From positions 1 through 19,375 of the forward strand of contig OUQQ01000239.1 in assembly GCA_900404475.1 (NCBI GenBank): a stretch of DNA of 19,375 nucleotides, in the 5' to 3' direction. Source of the DNA: Spongospora subterranea (taxonomy: Eukaryota > Endomyxa > Phytomyxea > Plasmodiophorida > Plasmodiophoridae). The stretch's first letter is position 1, and every line of letters starts with the position of its first letter. Made by a program: the position numbers and the translations under genes. Positions 1-8,767 of the stretch are shown here, one piece after another. The notes beneath the pieces are model-generated. The model ran no database searches. It saw only the letters and a program-made list of their open reading frames with translations, and was not told the DNA's origin.

Positions 1-468
1 TTTCCGCATCGAGGAAGAGGAAGTTTCACATGGCTTAACGAGGAATTCATTGTATCTAAAATTAAACAATGGTCATTTCAACTAAACCCCTAACTTTAAA
101 AGCCCACTCGAGGTCAGCAATTTTGAAAATATAACTCCATCATTTCTATCATGAAAGTCATCATCCCAAACTCCTAATAAACCTGAGTTACCGATCTTCC
201 AAACGTCCATCAAGGGTTTGTCGGTTCCCTTTCATTATCGATAAACTCTTTGAGTTATCTTTTTTATTCGAGGGGGAAAGTTTTAGCTTTCCGTTTGCAG
301 TGAAAGCTTTGTGATATATAGCTGTGATAAACGCCCCGTGCATCTTCCGAGCAGCTGTACACTATTACGTTGATCAAAATCGCTCGGCACCGATTCCTTC
401 CGATTGTCAGCGAGAACAAATCTGAGTGAGTACGAAATTCCCTGGCGATTAAACAGTGTCGATGACAA
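1..468. other. Left flank, no gene resolved
   Basis: I see no exon here that I can support. The stretch is AT-rich with frequent stops on the plus strand up to the first open frame at 469. Two short minus-strand open frames (about 283-558 and 264-581) overlap the first exon of the coiled-coil gene and match no family I know. It presumably holds the 5' region of that gene and perhaps of a divergent neighbour lying to the left. Confidence 0.4.
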
Positions 469-2244
469 ATGTGGGAAACACCCTTTGGCGCTGGGTACCA
501 GATTGATCGTTTGTTGCACAATAATTGGAAGGCAATGATAGCGATGAACAATCGCCAATTCCCTGGCCGTTTACCGTTCACTGTACAGCTAGAACTTCAA
601 AATACGGGGTACGTTCCAATTCCAAATGAACGATGCGATCGGAAGAAACACCTCAGGGCACAGCCTATTGAAATCGCATCCCGACCCGATCAGTTAACTC
701 GACAACAGTCAAATCATTGTGCATTGCTAGACCCGATCGAAGCCAATATTGGCGTGAGTACATCCCATGGCCGATTGTTAGTGGCGAAAGTGGATACCGA
801 TTAGTGTATAGGTCCAAACGGATATCAATGAGCTGGGTGATTTGATTATGGCTTATGCTGAAAACGAGCGATTGCAACAGGTCAATTACATTCTGTGGCT
901 CAGACAATGGGAATTGTGATGAAAAACGACCGTCCAGGTAATTCGAGATCAGAGACGTGATCTTCAAGATACCGAAGTGCGATTACGCGCTGATCTCGAG
1001 AGGAGAAGTGGCGATGAACATGTCACGTTGAGATCATATTACTCTGTGAAGTTGGCAGATTGTAAAGCGGTAGCGGATGCGGAGATAAAGGCAGCCGCCG
1101 ACCGCAACAGAGAAGCAATGGAAGCCATTCGATCTGAGTGTGATGCGAAAATCGCGGTAATCAATACAAGTAGATGATGCCTAGATCGGCGATTAACTTT
1201 GACGATCTCTCTAGCTTATCGAAGATGCAATTATCAAGAAGTCTGACTCCAATTCTAACAATACTGGAGGATATCGCCTCGGCAGTATCGGCAGCGAGCA
1301 TATAGAGCTGCGAGACTTTTGCGTTCAACAAGAGATTGCGTTGGCTATAGAAAGGCAACACGCCCACAAACTGGAACAACAATTGGAACAAGCTACAAGT
1401 AAATGTAGTTTACAGCAAAGTACCTCAATGACAGCGCCTAACGATGAGTCACTGCAAACCATGGCAAATGAAATTGCATTTTTGGAACAGAAAGCTCTAA
1501 GTTATGAAGGTCTTCTGCAAGTGCAGACCTCGAGGGAAAAAGGTAATTACATTCAGGGCACGGAAAACTCGACGTAATCGAATGGATCAGAAACCAATAA
1601 GAAGAAAGACGAGTTGATTATGTTATTACGATCGACGATAGAACAGCTGGAGCAGAATCTGGCCTCCTCCAACTGCAGCATCGATGGCCTGAAACAAGCG
1701 CAGATTGATGATAAGATGGTGTTCGATCAGCGAATACAAGAGTCAGAAATAGTTCATCGGAATGAGGTGTCCCTACTCAATGTCATCATCGCAAACTGTG
1801 AGGTGAGCCTTGATTTCACGTACAGAATACCTCCCTAGTTGCTGACGGCCGATTTAGGCAGAAATATCGAAGATGAAAGCAGATAATGAGGCGGCGATAT
1901 CAGCAAAATCAACCCCTCGGCGCCGGAGATCCAAACCAGACAGACGTAATCACAGCGTTGACCTGGGCAGGGAAGGCCTTGGATCCCTAATGGATGGCGA
2001 GCTGTGGAATCAAATGCATCGTTCCAGTGTCCCGACAGTTCCTGAATTGGGCCAGATGCGATCCAAATCAGTGCATCGAAGAAATCGTAGTCAGTCAGTA
2101 GTGTCGGAAACAGTTGATGTTCTAGGACACTTCGCGGGATGGGAACCCCCCTTCAAGGAACCTAGTATAGAAATCTTGTTGGCTTCGCAGCGCCAATACC
2201 GTCCGGAATTAATACAACAATCGTCCAAAAAAGCTTCTTTATAA
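469..2244 (+). CDS. Unidentified coiled-coil protein, about 483 aa, 7 exons
   Basis: I do not recognise the family. The reconstructed exons are 469-608, 657-753, 812-880, 938-1156, 1215-1542, 1591-1802 and 1858-2244 (1452 nt, divisible by three), with introns of 48-58 bp. The middle exons (938-1802) encode long, charged, Leu/Glu/Lys/Gln-rich stretches with heptad character (for example HKLEQQLEQATSK and ELIMLLRSTIEQLEQNL), so an extended coiled coil is likely. The last exon is basic and Ser/Arg-rich (STPRRRRSKPDRR, RSKSVHRRNRSQS), a possible microtubule- or nucleic-acid-binding tail. The middle and 3' exons are well supported by phase. The first exon and the ATG at 469 are the weakest part: upstream exons cannot be excluded, and the first 48-bp intron (609-656) is in frame and stop-free, so it may be retained. 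The stop lies 54 bp from that of the convergent RAD21 gene. Confidence 0.6.
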
Positions 2245-2256
2245 GCGGATTTTGTC

Positions 2257-2262
2257 AATAAA
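2257..2262 (+). terminator. AATAAA poly(A) signal of the coiled-coil gene
   Basis: A canonical AATAAA begins 13 nt after the TAA stop at 2242-2244. It lies in the 54-bp gap before the convergent RAD21 stop, so the mature transcript probably ends inside the 3' end of RAD21. Confidence 0.55.
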
Positions 2263-2267
2263 TTCCG

Positions 2268-2273
2268 TTTATA
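2268..2273 (-). terminator. Possible TATAAA poly(A) signal of RAD21
   Basis: On the minus strand this reads TATAAA, the commonest single-base variants of AATAAA being functional in animals. It starts 26 nt after the RAD21 stop and sits within 6 bp of the opposite-strand AATAAA, so the two convergent 3' ends interleave. Inferred from position only. Confidence 0.35.
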
Positions 2274-2298
2274 ACATTATGCAGAACGGTGGATTGCA

Positions 2299-4592
2299 TC
2301 AAAGTGACGCAAATTGGGAATTAGAAAAAGTTAAGGAGAACAGATTCGTAGGTGAAACTTGTATTGGACCATATGGTTCCTTTTGCTCGATATTCACCAT
2401 ATCCATGGTTTTGAGAACTACAAGCATTATGGGTGAATTAAAGGAATGCCCCGATGAGGGATACCTAATAATTGCATAAACGAGAGCGATGCATCTCGTC
2501 GAGATATGATAAACTTGTCGCCGACTGTAGTTTGTATCGCCTTGTGGAAGTCTATTCCTGCAAAACGATCGCCTTTTCCAGCCCTTTCTATCGCGAAATT
2601 CTCCTCCAAGATGCTATATCCCGTTATAAGTCAATTGGGTAGCCTCAGTGGGAATCAAGTTACTCGCGTAATATCTCAGTTGCACGATCAACGCTTTCCC
2701 GGCGAGAAAACTTCTTACCGGAATCCGCAACCTGAATTTCTGGAATATCTGCATTGACGAGTCAGTCAGGCTGCAGTTCATAACCAATTACTTTCCACCA
2801 AATTGGCTAAGCGATAAGTCTAAATCCGGTGTCAAGAAATCGTCGCCATATTGATGGACAGAGCTCAAGCGTCTAGATCCTGAATGAATGGATCCGATTG
2901 ATCTTACAGACATCCGACGTTGATGCGGGCCATTGAAGCCCGAACCAAGGCTCTCGTGACCTGGTGATTCATAGCCAACATTGTACCCTAAGAATTTGTC
3001 GCCAAATTCAACTTCGTCTTCGTTGACTGAAGCCAGAGTATTTCGTCGCACTCGCTCTATAGACATATCTCTGTCGGTAGCATATGCTTGCCCGTCAACG
3101 TCGTCAACCTTTACTGATTGTTTGAATGGATTGTTGAGCAATCATGAGGACAGCGCACATACCGAGGCCGTCATTGGCATTGGATTATCATCGTGACAAT
3201 TATCGATACAATCGATTTCGCAATCGCCTTCAACTCGACCAATGTCTGCCGCTGGTTCCATGTTGACCTCTACCAACATTTGCAATTCATGGCACATTTC
3301 TGCAGCCATACCCGACAGCATAATTTTGCTGTTGCGTATTTCTGTTGCAAACCTCAAATCAGACATGTCGCTGTGAGGTGAGAGCACACAATAACCCAAG
3401 GGTCCCAGAGTTTGGGTTCGACAGCTCCGACTCGGATTGACAATCGCTGATGTGTCACTCAGTTCTTTTTTGATTATATCAATTTCGACCTCTGTTTTCA
3501 TATCTTCCCTTGCTCTACGGCGAGTTCTTTTTCGAGATTGCAACGTTAAGGCGAAGGTGCTTGCAGCCTCTGAGGGCACCTAATGTGCATTTCAATCCAA
3601 CCCTATTCCGAATAGACAAACACCTACAGGTTTTCTGGATGGGTCATCTTTCATCCCGATATCTGTTTCTAAGAATTCGTCGAGCCCCCCTACACTGCTA
3701 TACCCATTGATTGAAAACATCATGTCATCTTCGCCACCACTAAGAGATTGTTGAATTCACGATGCGGTGATTCTGCGGTTGAATACTCAAGAGGGTCCAT
3801 TAACGATTGGTCCAGAGGGACAACGAAATTCATGTCATGATCTCCATTGTTCTCCAGAGTTATGTCGGCTTCGTTTGCTGTGAAAGCCTTTAATAAAATT
3901 TGTTTTACTTGCAACAAATTTACCGATGACAAAGTCGTGGCCCGCTAAGTAAACATTTTCATCGTCAATGCCTTCCAGGAAAAGAGGCACACTTCCAGAA
4001 TTGTCAGCCATTTCATTGAGACAGTCGAACGGAATTGGTGGAAGCGCGCAATCGTCAAAATCGCATATGATGTTGATGGCGTCAGACCTGCGAAACCTTG
4101 AGCTCTCTCTCGCATTGAATCAGAACGCAATACTTCGCTTGAACTCTGTTGCTAGTTAAATTCACGCTAGAAGTAGTGACAGCAAGTTGGATCTTCGATT
4201 GCGCCTGAATTTGATGGTTTCAGATTAGTTAGAAAGATGACCACCTCAACGCACCTCGGTAGCATCGATTAGTAGATATCTGGCCTTCTTATCCATGATT
4301 CGGCATACGCCAAGAAATAACTGAGCTCGAGCAGGCAAAGCAAGCGGAACGGGTGGCGATTGTATGCTTTTGCAAAGCTCATTGATGTTAGAACTCAAAA
4401 TGATCTACCAACATGGTTGAGTCTCGTCGAACGAGTACAGCAGTAGTTCCGACCTTCTTAGATAATTTATGGAAGACCGTTCCTGCTAACCTATAGGTTT
4501 GTGTAAGTTCCCCGTGCGACTGTAATCGTTCACCCACACCATAGATTGCCAAGCGGTCCTCGCTTGACGAACAGTTCGGAGCTGAAGTACAT
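2299..4592 (-). CDS. RAD21: RAD21/SCC1-like cohesin kleisin subunit, about 585 aa, 12 exons
   Basis: Kleisin that closes the cohesin ring between SMC1 and SMC3 and holds sister chromatids together. Exons, in transcript order: 4592-4540, 4490-4454, 4404-4255, 4204-4134, 4087-3924, 3877-3787, 3739-3628, 3579-3163, 3108-2799, 2748-2664, 2613-2465, 2417-2299 (1758 nt). Eleven introns of 46-54 bp. The start MYFSSELFVKRGPLGNLWLA matches the conserved SMC3-binding N-terminus of RAD21 (family pattern ...KRGPLAKIWLAA), followed by HKLSKK and LFLGVCRIMDKKARYLLIDA. The C-terminal winged helix that binds SMC1 is seen as SRRDASLSFMQLLVLK then IEQKEPYGPIQVSP. The central region is poorly conserved, as usual, and holds a separase-like SIERVRR. 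Intron 8 needs an AAG acceptor to keep frame. The meiotic paralogue REC8 is less likely because the KRGPL-WLA start is RAD21-like. Confidence 0.9.
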
Positions 4593-5666
4593 CGCAAAGC
4601 GGTCTATTAACAGAAATGGGTTTCAATCAAAATGCAATGCACTAATGACTGCTGTCTAGGCCTCTTTATTACACTAGCAACGTGTAAGTGGTCATGCATT
4701 TTTGGACTGAACTGATTACACTCTCACTATAATACCGACGTGTCATTGTATCCGGGGTCTATGAACCCAGATTTGGTGCAGCCGTGCAGTAATATAGCAC
4801 GTGCGCCTAATATCGCCACCGTTACCACGTGTGTTGGACGGGTGCCGACAATGGCGAAAATATTGATTGCGAATCGATGTCTTTTTGGCAGGGAAATCTG
4901 TGATCTTAGCTACCTGATGGACATGGCCTAACCGTTACGAATGTGCATGACAGGGAGATTTTCAGGCCGTTGGGTTGGCGGGCTGCTTTTCAATTGAACA
5001 TATTTTTGTGTTGAAAGGATGAACACGTAGCACGCGTTGGCTTTGTTACGTTTCACAAGGCGTCTTGACAATTTAAAACAGGTTAATGTGAGGGTTTTAT
5101 CATTTAATGAACGTCCGTTCAGATAGACGCATGAAGAAAGATGATAACAATCGAGCTGCACAAAAATCAAACATGGAATTCTACGAAACTTCGCCAAAAC
5201 AGCGTCGTTAGGAGAGCAGGATTTATAAGTGTATCCAATGCAGCGGCAGATGACAGACAACAAAAAAGCGTTGGACGTAATTACTAAAAAGACGGTTGTG
5301 TTTGCGAGAAGCTTCGTATATGATAAAGTCAAACTGAGTCCTCCACCGTTGCATTTCGCTACGACGATTGTTCTACCTTGCTGAATCGTTGTGTCATCAA
5401 GGTAGTGGTGGATCCTGGCGAAACTAAGGTAGCCACGTAACCGACACCTTTCACAGTAAGTACCTATTCTGCGTAGAAAACATTTGCGAACCTTGGCAGG
5501 TGGCACAACTGTCACTCTCGAGTTATCGCGCGTCGAAAACGTACAAGCGATGATATGTGACATATGGTATGACGCATATCCGTGGAGGGGTTGTGTTGAT
5601 CTAATACACAAGTTTACCTCACAGTTTTATTAGTTGTCTCGGTATTATTACAAAATCTAGACAGCC
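4593..5666. other. Unresolved interval between RAD21 and PSMA2 starts
   Basis: This 1074-bp stretch separates two divergent start codons and is the longest gap in the window. It must hold both promoters. It also holds conflicting open frames: a 211-codon minus-strand frame (4928-5563), a plus frame of about 56 codons ending at 4931 whose stop overlaps the minus-strand stop, and short hydrophilic plus-strand frames at 5107-5208 and 5250-5384. I could not join the plus frames with phase-consistent introns of the usual size into one convincing gene. Confidence 0.5.
4928..5563 (-). CDS. Doubtful open reading frame, 211 codons
   Basis: An uninterrupted minus-strand frame from ATG at 5563 to a TAG at 4928-4930. 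The product is rich in Cys, Arg, Ser and Thr with one hydrophobic stretch (LLANTTVFLVITSNAFLLSV) that could span a membrane. No known motif or family is visible. Its length would be unusual by chance, and an intronless gene exists nearby (the F-box gene), so it cannot be dismissed. Against it: the composition looks like non-coding sequence read through, and the plus strand carries more protein-like short frames over the same bases (5107-5208 and 5250-5384). I rate it more likely spurious than real. Confidence 0.22.
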   Translation of the reverse strand: MSHIIACTFSTRDNSRVTVVPPAKVRKCFLRRIGTYCERCRLRGYLSFARIHHYLDDTTIQQGRTIVVAKCNGGGLSLTLSYTKLLANTTVFLVITSNAFLLSVICRCIGYTYKSCSPNDAVLAKFRRIPCLIFVQLDCYHLSSCVYLNGRSLNDKTLTLTCFKLSRRLVKRNKANACYVFILSTQKYVQLKSSPPTQRPENLPVMHIRNG

Positions 5667-6581
5667 ATGGGAGACGGTAGCTACTCCTTTTCGTTGACCA
5701 CGTTCAGCCCAAGTGGAAAGCTAGTCCAAATCGAATATGCTCTGGCCGCAGTCAATGGAGGTAAAACATCGCTCGGGATTAAAGGTAGAGCTGTTTCGCA
5801 TCATATTATGATCAATGTCTTTGACATTTTCGCTAGCAAAAAATGGAGTAGTCATTGCAACTGAAAAGGCGCCTCCTTCAGTATTAGTTGACGAAGAATC
5901 CGTAAAAAAAATCCAGCTTCTGACGTATGATCAGTGTTTCAAAGGAGACTTTATCGCTAAGCATAATCTTTTCAGGAACAATATCGGATTAACATATTCT
6001 GGTATGGGGCCGGATTTTCGACTTTTGACACGCAAAGGTCGCAAGGCAGCTCAGAAATATCATCTCCAATTCCTCGACAACATCCCTGTGTCCCAATTGG
6101 TTCGTGAGGTTGCGACCGTTATGCAGGAATATACGCAACAAGGAGGTACGACCAGTTTTGCGTCCCAGCTTCTGGCTTAAAATAATTCGAAATTCTCTTA
6201 GGTGTCCGCCCATTCGGTGTTTCTCTTTTAGTTGCGGGTTATGATGAAGAAGGCCCTCAGTTGTATCAAGTCGATCCCTCTGGATCTTACTGGGCTTGGA
6301 AGGCGTCGGCGATAGGAAAGCGATATCAGTCATCGAAGACATTCTTGGAAAAAAGGTGAATCGCATATGTTTGCGAGTTTCCACTCTTCTAAAAGGATCT
6401 TAGATACAAACCTGATATGGATATTGATGAAGCTATTCATACAGCGATTTTAACTTTAAAAGAAGGTTTTGAAGGCGCGATTACGGAAAATAACATCGAA
6501 GTCGGTGTTGTTGGTGCGGACCACAAATTCAAGCTATTATCTCCCCAGGACATCAAAGATTACCTCGATGAAGTCGAATAA
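5667..6581 (+). CDS. PSMA2: 20S proteasome subunit alpha type-2, 235 aa, 5 exons
   Basis: Alpha-ring subunit of the 20S proteasome core, which with the 19S cap degrades ubiquitinated proteins in cytosol and nucleus. Exons: 5667-5784, 5837-5924, 5976-6145, 6202-6355, 6404-6581 (708 nt, 235 codons plus stop; the human protein has 234). Introns are 52, 51, 56 and 48 bp. The N-terminal proteasome alpha signature [20 protein letters not shown] is intact, followed by [59 protein letters not shown] and [14 protein letters not shown], all in the expected order with no gaps. As for all alpha subunits there is no catalytic N-terminal threonine. This gene served as the calibration for intron size and splice sites in the window. 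The start is fixed by the family N-terminus, and the stop overlaps an AATAAA. Confidence 0.97.
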
Positions 6582-6582
6582 A
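6577..6582 (+). terminator. AATAAA overlapping the PSMA2 stop codon
   Basis: The final codon and stop read GAA TAA A, which contains AATAAA. A second AATAAA lies downstream at 6668-6673. If the first were used, the 3' UTR would be only some 10-30 nt; the second, 87 nt past the stop, is the more conventional choice. Confidence 0.35.
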
Positions 6583-6667
6583 TATCGCTATTGCCTAATT
6601 GCGATAGCTTGCAGCTTAATACATAATGTTTTACCCAACAAAAGTTTTGATTAGGTAGCGTCTATTG

Positions 6668-6673
6668 AATAAA
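6668..6673 (+). terminator. AATAAA poly(A) signal of PSMA2
   Basis: Canonical hexamer in the 128-bp gap between the convergent PSMA2 and F-box stops. Cleavage 10-30 nt downstream would fall close to or inside the F-box coding end at 6710. Confidence 0.5.
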
Positions 6674-6691
6674 CAACAATGGATGCAGCAA

Positions 6692-6697
6692 TTTATT
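6692..6697 (-). terminator. AATAAA poly(A) signal of the F-box gene
   Basis: Reads AATAAA on the minus strand, 13 nt past the F-box stop codon at 6710. It lies 19 bp from the opposite-strand AATAAA of PSMA2, so the two transcripts' 3' ends must overlap or abut. Confidence 0.5.
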
Positions 6698-6709
6698 AGA
6701 AAAAGCACA

Positions 6710-8176
6710 TCAGGTTTGAGGAAGTCGAGCACCATCTTGGACTAAGGTAGTGAACTCTTCACGTACAGTGGGCAATCCTTGGCATCTGACTACTACTGCT
6801 AGTCGCCAGATAAATCGGGGAAATCCAGTTTGCGATAATACAGACGATGTTTGCAGACGACCGTTGATTACCATATTGGTGGAATCAATAACATGTTCTC
6901 CAGCATTATACCAGCGATGAACACCCTCAGAACATTGTACATCTTGCTCATGAACTAGTCTATATACGAGTTTGGTTCGATCAGGTTCTCCAGGTGTCAC
7001 AACCACATCGCAATCCACCCTTGTTAACGACGCAACGATGGACACGTGCTGGATAAACACAGACCTTTGAGTTTGTAGAACAACGTGGATGAGGTTTGGA
7101 GCATTCAGAACCAGAGTCGGCCTTCTATCACAGTACAAAAACGCCTTGACATGGCAAAGTAAACGGATTCGTGCTTGATATGCAGTATACATAGCAACCA
7201 ATTCAGCAACGCCTAAAAATATCCAAATCTCAGATACTAGAGATGCCGCCATAGAAATGGCCATAAAATGGGCGACGGCTGGGATGACGATTACATGGAA
7301 AATGATGACACTGAACAAAAGAAACACTCCTTGCTGACGTCGCCTGGGAATGTCATCTGATTGATCATCAGATATCGGATAGAGATATCTACCTAACGGG
7401 CGAGAATACACTTTCAAATCGGTTGTATCCGGCTGGACATGAATGATTGAACGGGACATGACATCGACAAGAGCGATAACGCACAATCCGGTGATGGCGA
7501 TGACCAGGTACGCATACGGTTCAAACAAAGCCGTCCGATAGACAAACGGATACGGATCTGTGCCGTTATCCCAATGGACGAGAAGTAGTATGGAACCATC
7601 TGGTCGTGACAGACGACGCAATTCGGATTCAGCTGCAGATAGAGTTGAATACCTGACTTTAACTGAATCCATCACCCATAGATTAGATGAACGCGATTCT
7701 CTGCCGTTAATCGTATCGGTGAATATATACTCAATGATTATTTCATAGTCGTTATCTGAGAAATCTGCAAGTTCGCCTTCATGCTCTACAATATAGGCTT
7801 TGTGGATGGTTCCTACGACGGGTTCGGCATATGTCAGACGCATGTGCTGCAAATAGATTTCATTGAGGCTATAAAGGGAGAAAAGAGTGCACAGCAAAAC
7901 AGAGATGACGATAAACGCAATTCGTTGATTGGCACGCCGATTGAGAAACGATTTCCTCCAAGAATGTCGCTCCTTGAATTTGTCCTTCCAATGTCGTGAC
8001 TTATCGTGATCGATTACGGATTGCGTCCGTTTACACATTGTAAACCATAGCGACGGCTGATGAGCCAACGCCTTCCACGACAAGCATGTACTTGAGAGAG
8101 CACATAAAGATTTCGCGTCCAGAAAGCCGAATGCAGTTAAGGTCAACTCGACAGGAAGGTTGGTTGACCAATCCAT
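6710..8176 (-). CDS. F-box protein with four membrane segments and a DUF3592-like region, 488 aa, intronless
   Basis: Residues 5-45 read as an F-box (LPVELTLTAFGFLDAKSLCA, then STCLSWKALAHQPSLW with the usual C..W and W spacing), the motif that recruits SKP1 for SCF ubiquitin ligases. After a basic linker come hydrophobic segments at about 86-105, 221-239, 283-303 and 311-333. Between the first two is a soluble region of about 100 residues that resembles the DUF3592 pattern of membrane proteins (VVGTIHKAYIV, YEIIIEYIFTDTINGRESRS, RRLSRPDGSILLLVHWDNGT). The C-terminal 110 residues look beta-rich with a FPRFIWRLAVVV strand, arrestin-like in feel; this is inference. The open frame extends upstream to about 8212 with TTG only; the ATG at 8176 puts the F-box at the very N-terminus as is usual. 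It is the only intronless gene of confident size here, surrounded by genes with 4-12 introns. A membrane-anchored SCF substrate receptor is a plausible role, unproven. Confidence 0.8.
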   Translation of the reverse strand: MDWSTNLPVELTLTAFGFLDAKSLCALSSTCLSWKALAHQPSLWFTMCKRTQSVIDHDKSRHWKDKFKERHSWRKSFLNRRANQRIAFIVISVLLCTLFSLYSLNEIYLQHMRLTYAEPVVGTIHKAYIVEHEGELADFSDNDYEIIIEYIFTDTINGRESRSSNLWVMDSVKVRYSTLSAAESELRRLSRPDGSILLLVHWDNGTDPYPFVYRTALFEPYAYLVIAITGLCVIALVDVMSRSIIHVQPDTTDLKVYSRPLGRYLYPISDDQSDDIPRRRQQGVFLLFSVIIFHVIVIPAVAHFMAISMAASLVSEIWIFLGVAELVAMYTAYQARIRLLCHVKAFLYCDRRPTLVLNAPNLIHVVLQTQRSVFIQHVSIVASLTRVDCDVVVTPGEPDRTKLVYRLVHEQDVQCSEGVHRWYNAGEHVIDSTNMVINGRLQTSSVLSQTGFPRFIWRLAVVVRCQGLPTVREEFTTLVQDGARLPQT

Positions 8177-8767
8177 AGAGTCTTGTGATATTATCAAAAT
8201 CGGCCTTCTCAATAATTACTTGATCAAGGTCCCTGAGGTGTGTACGGACAATAAATAGGGTAAATACAGTAGGGCTACACTATTTTAGCGTTCTCCCTAT
8301 GCTCTTGATGCGCCACTAATTCCAATATTGTTCGATGCAGTGTTTTGATCATTTTCATCAACAATATTTCTGATGAAATGAGTAATTACCTAACGCCAGA
8401 CGCCCCCCGGATTAGGAATCCTGCAGATTCGATAACTAAATACTCTGAATTCAGAACTAAATGCAATTGGGGCATGTAACAGGTGACGGTATTTGGCTAC
8501 TCCTTGACAGAAAATGCATCAAACTGCCAGATTCCTGTTCAATTAGCGAATTCATCATCATCAGACTGGAAAAGCAACTACATTGGTATTTGAATGGTAT
8601 CAAGAGTGATGTGTGTGTTACAGTGTGTTACCTTTTGTTGTTGATTATAGGGTGAGTGTGTCTCGGTTACTGACCCCCTGTGTTCGGTTACTGACCCATT
8701 GTGTTGTCCGGACTGACTCCGCCCCCATTCCCCCACCTCATTATCAATCGATAGTTAATTCACGGTA
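8177..8767. other. Shared upstream region of the F-box and CC2D1 genes
   Basis: This 591-bp interval lies between divergent start codons. I find no supported gene. A plus frame of about 64 codons at 8461-8655 is not family-like and overlaps a GT-rich stretch. The notable content is the repeated GTTAC motifs at 8613-8697, closest to the CC2D1 start. Confidence 0.6.
8613..8697. repeat. Four GTTAC-core direct repeats upstream of CC2D1
   Basis: GTGTGTTAC occurs at 8613-8621 and again at 8623-8631, offset 10 bp. TCGGTTACTGACCC occurs at 8663-8676 and 8684-8697, offset 21 bp. All four contain GTTAC in the same orientation. Offsets of one and two helical turns would put paired sites on the same DNA face, as expected for a transcription-factor cluster; that role is inference. 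The last copy is about 70 bp upstream of the CC2D1 start codon. Confidence 0.6.

Noticed and set aside
283..558. Minus-strand frames overlapping exon 1 of the coiled-coil gene
   Set aside because: Two overlapping frames on the same strand, neither with a recognisable family; could be revisited if a divergent gene lies to the left.
4740..4931. Plus-strand frame of about 63 codons ending where the 211-codon minus frame ends
   Set aside because: No family match and no joining exon found; kept only as part of the unresolved interval.
8461..8655. Plus-strand open frame of 64 codons
   Set aside because: Short, no motif, ends in the GT-rich repeat region upstream of CC2D1.
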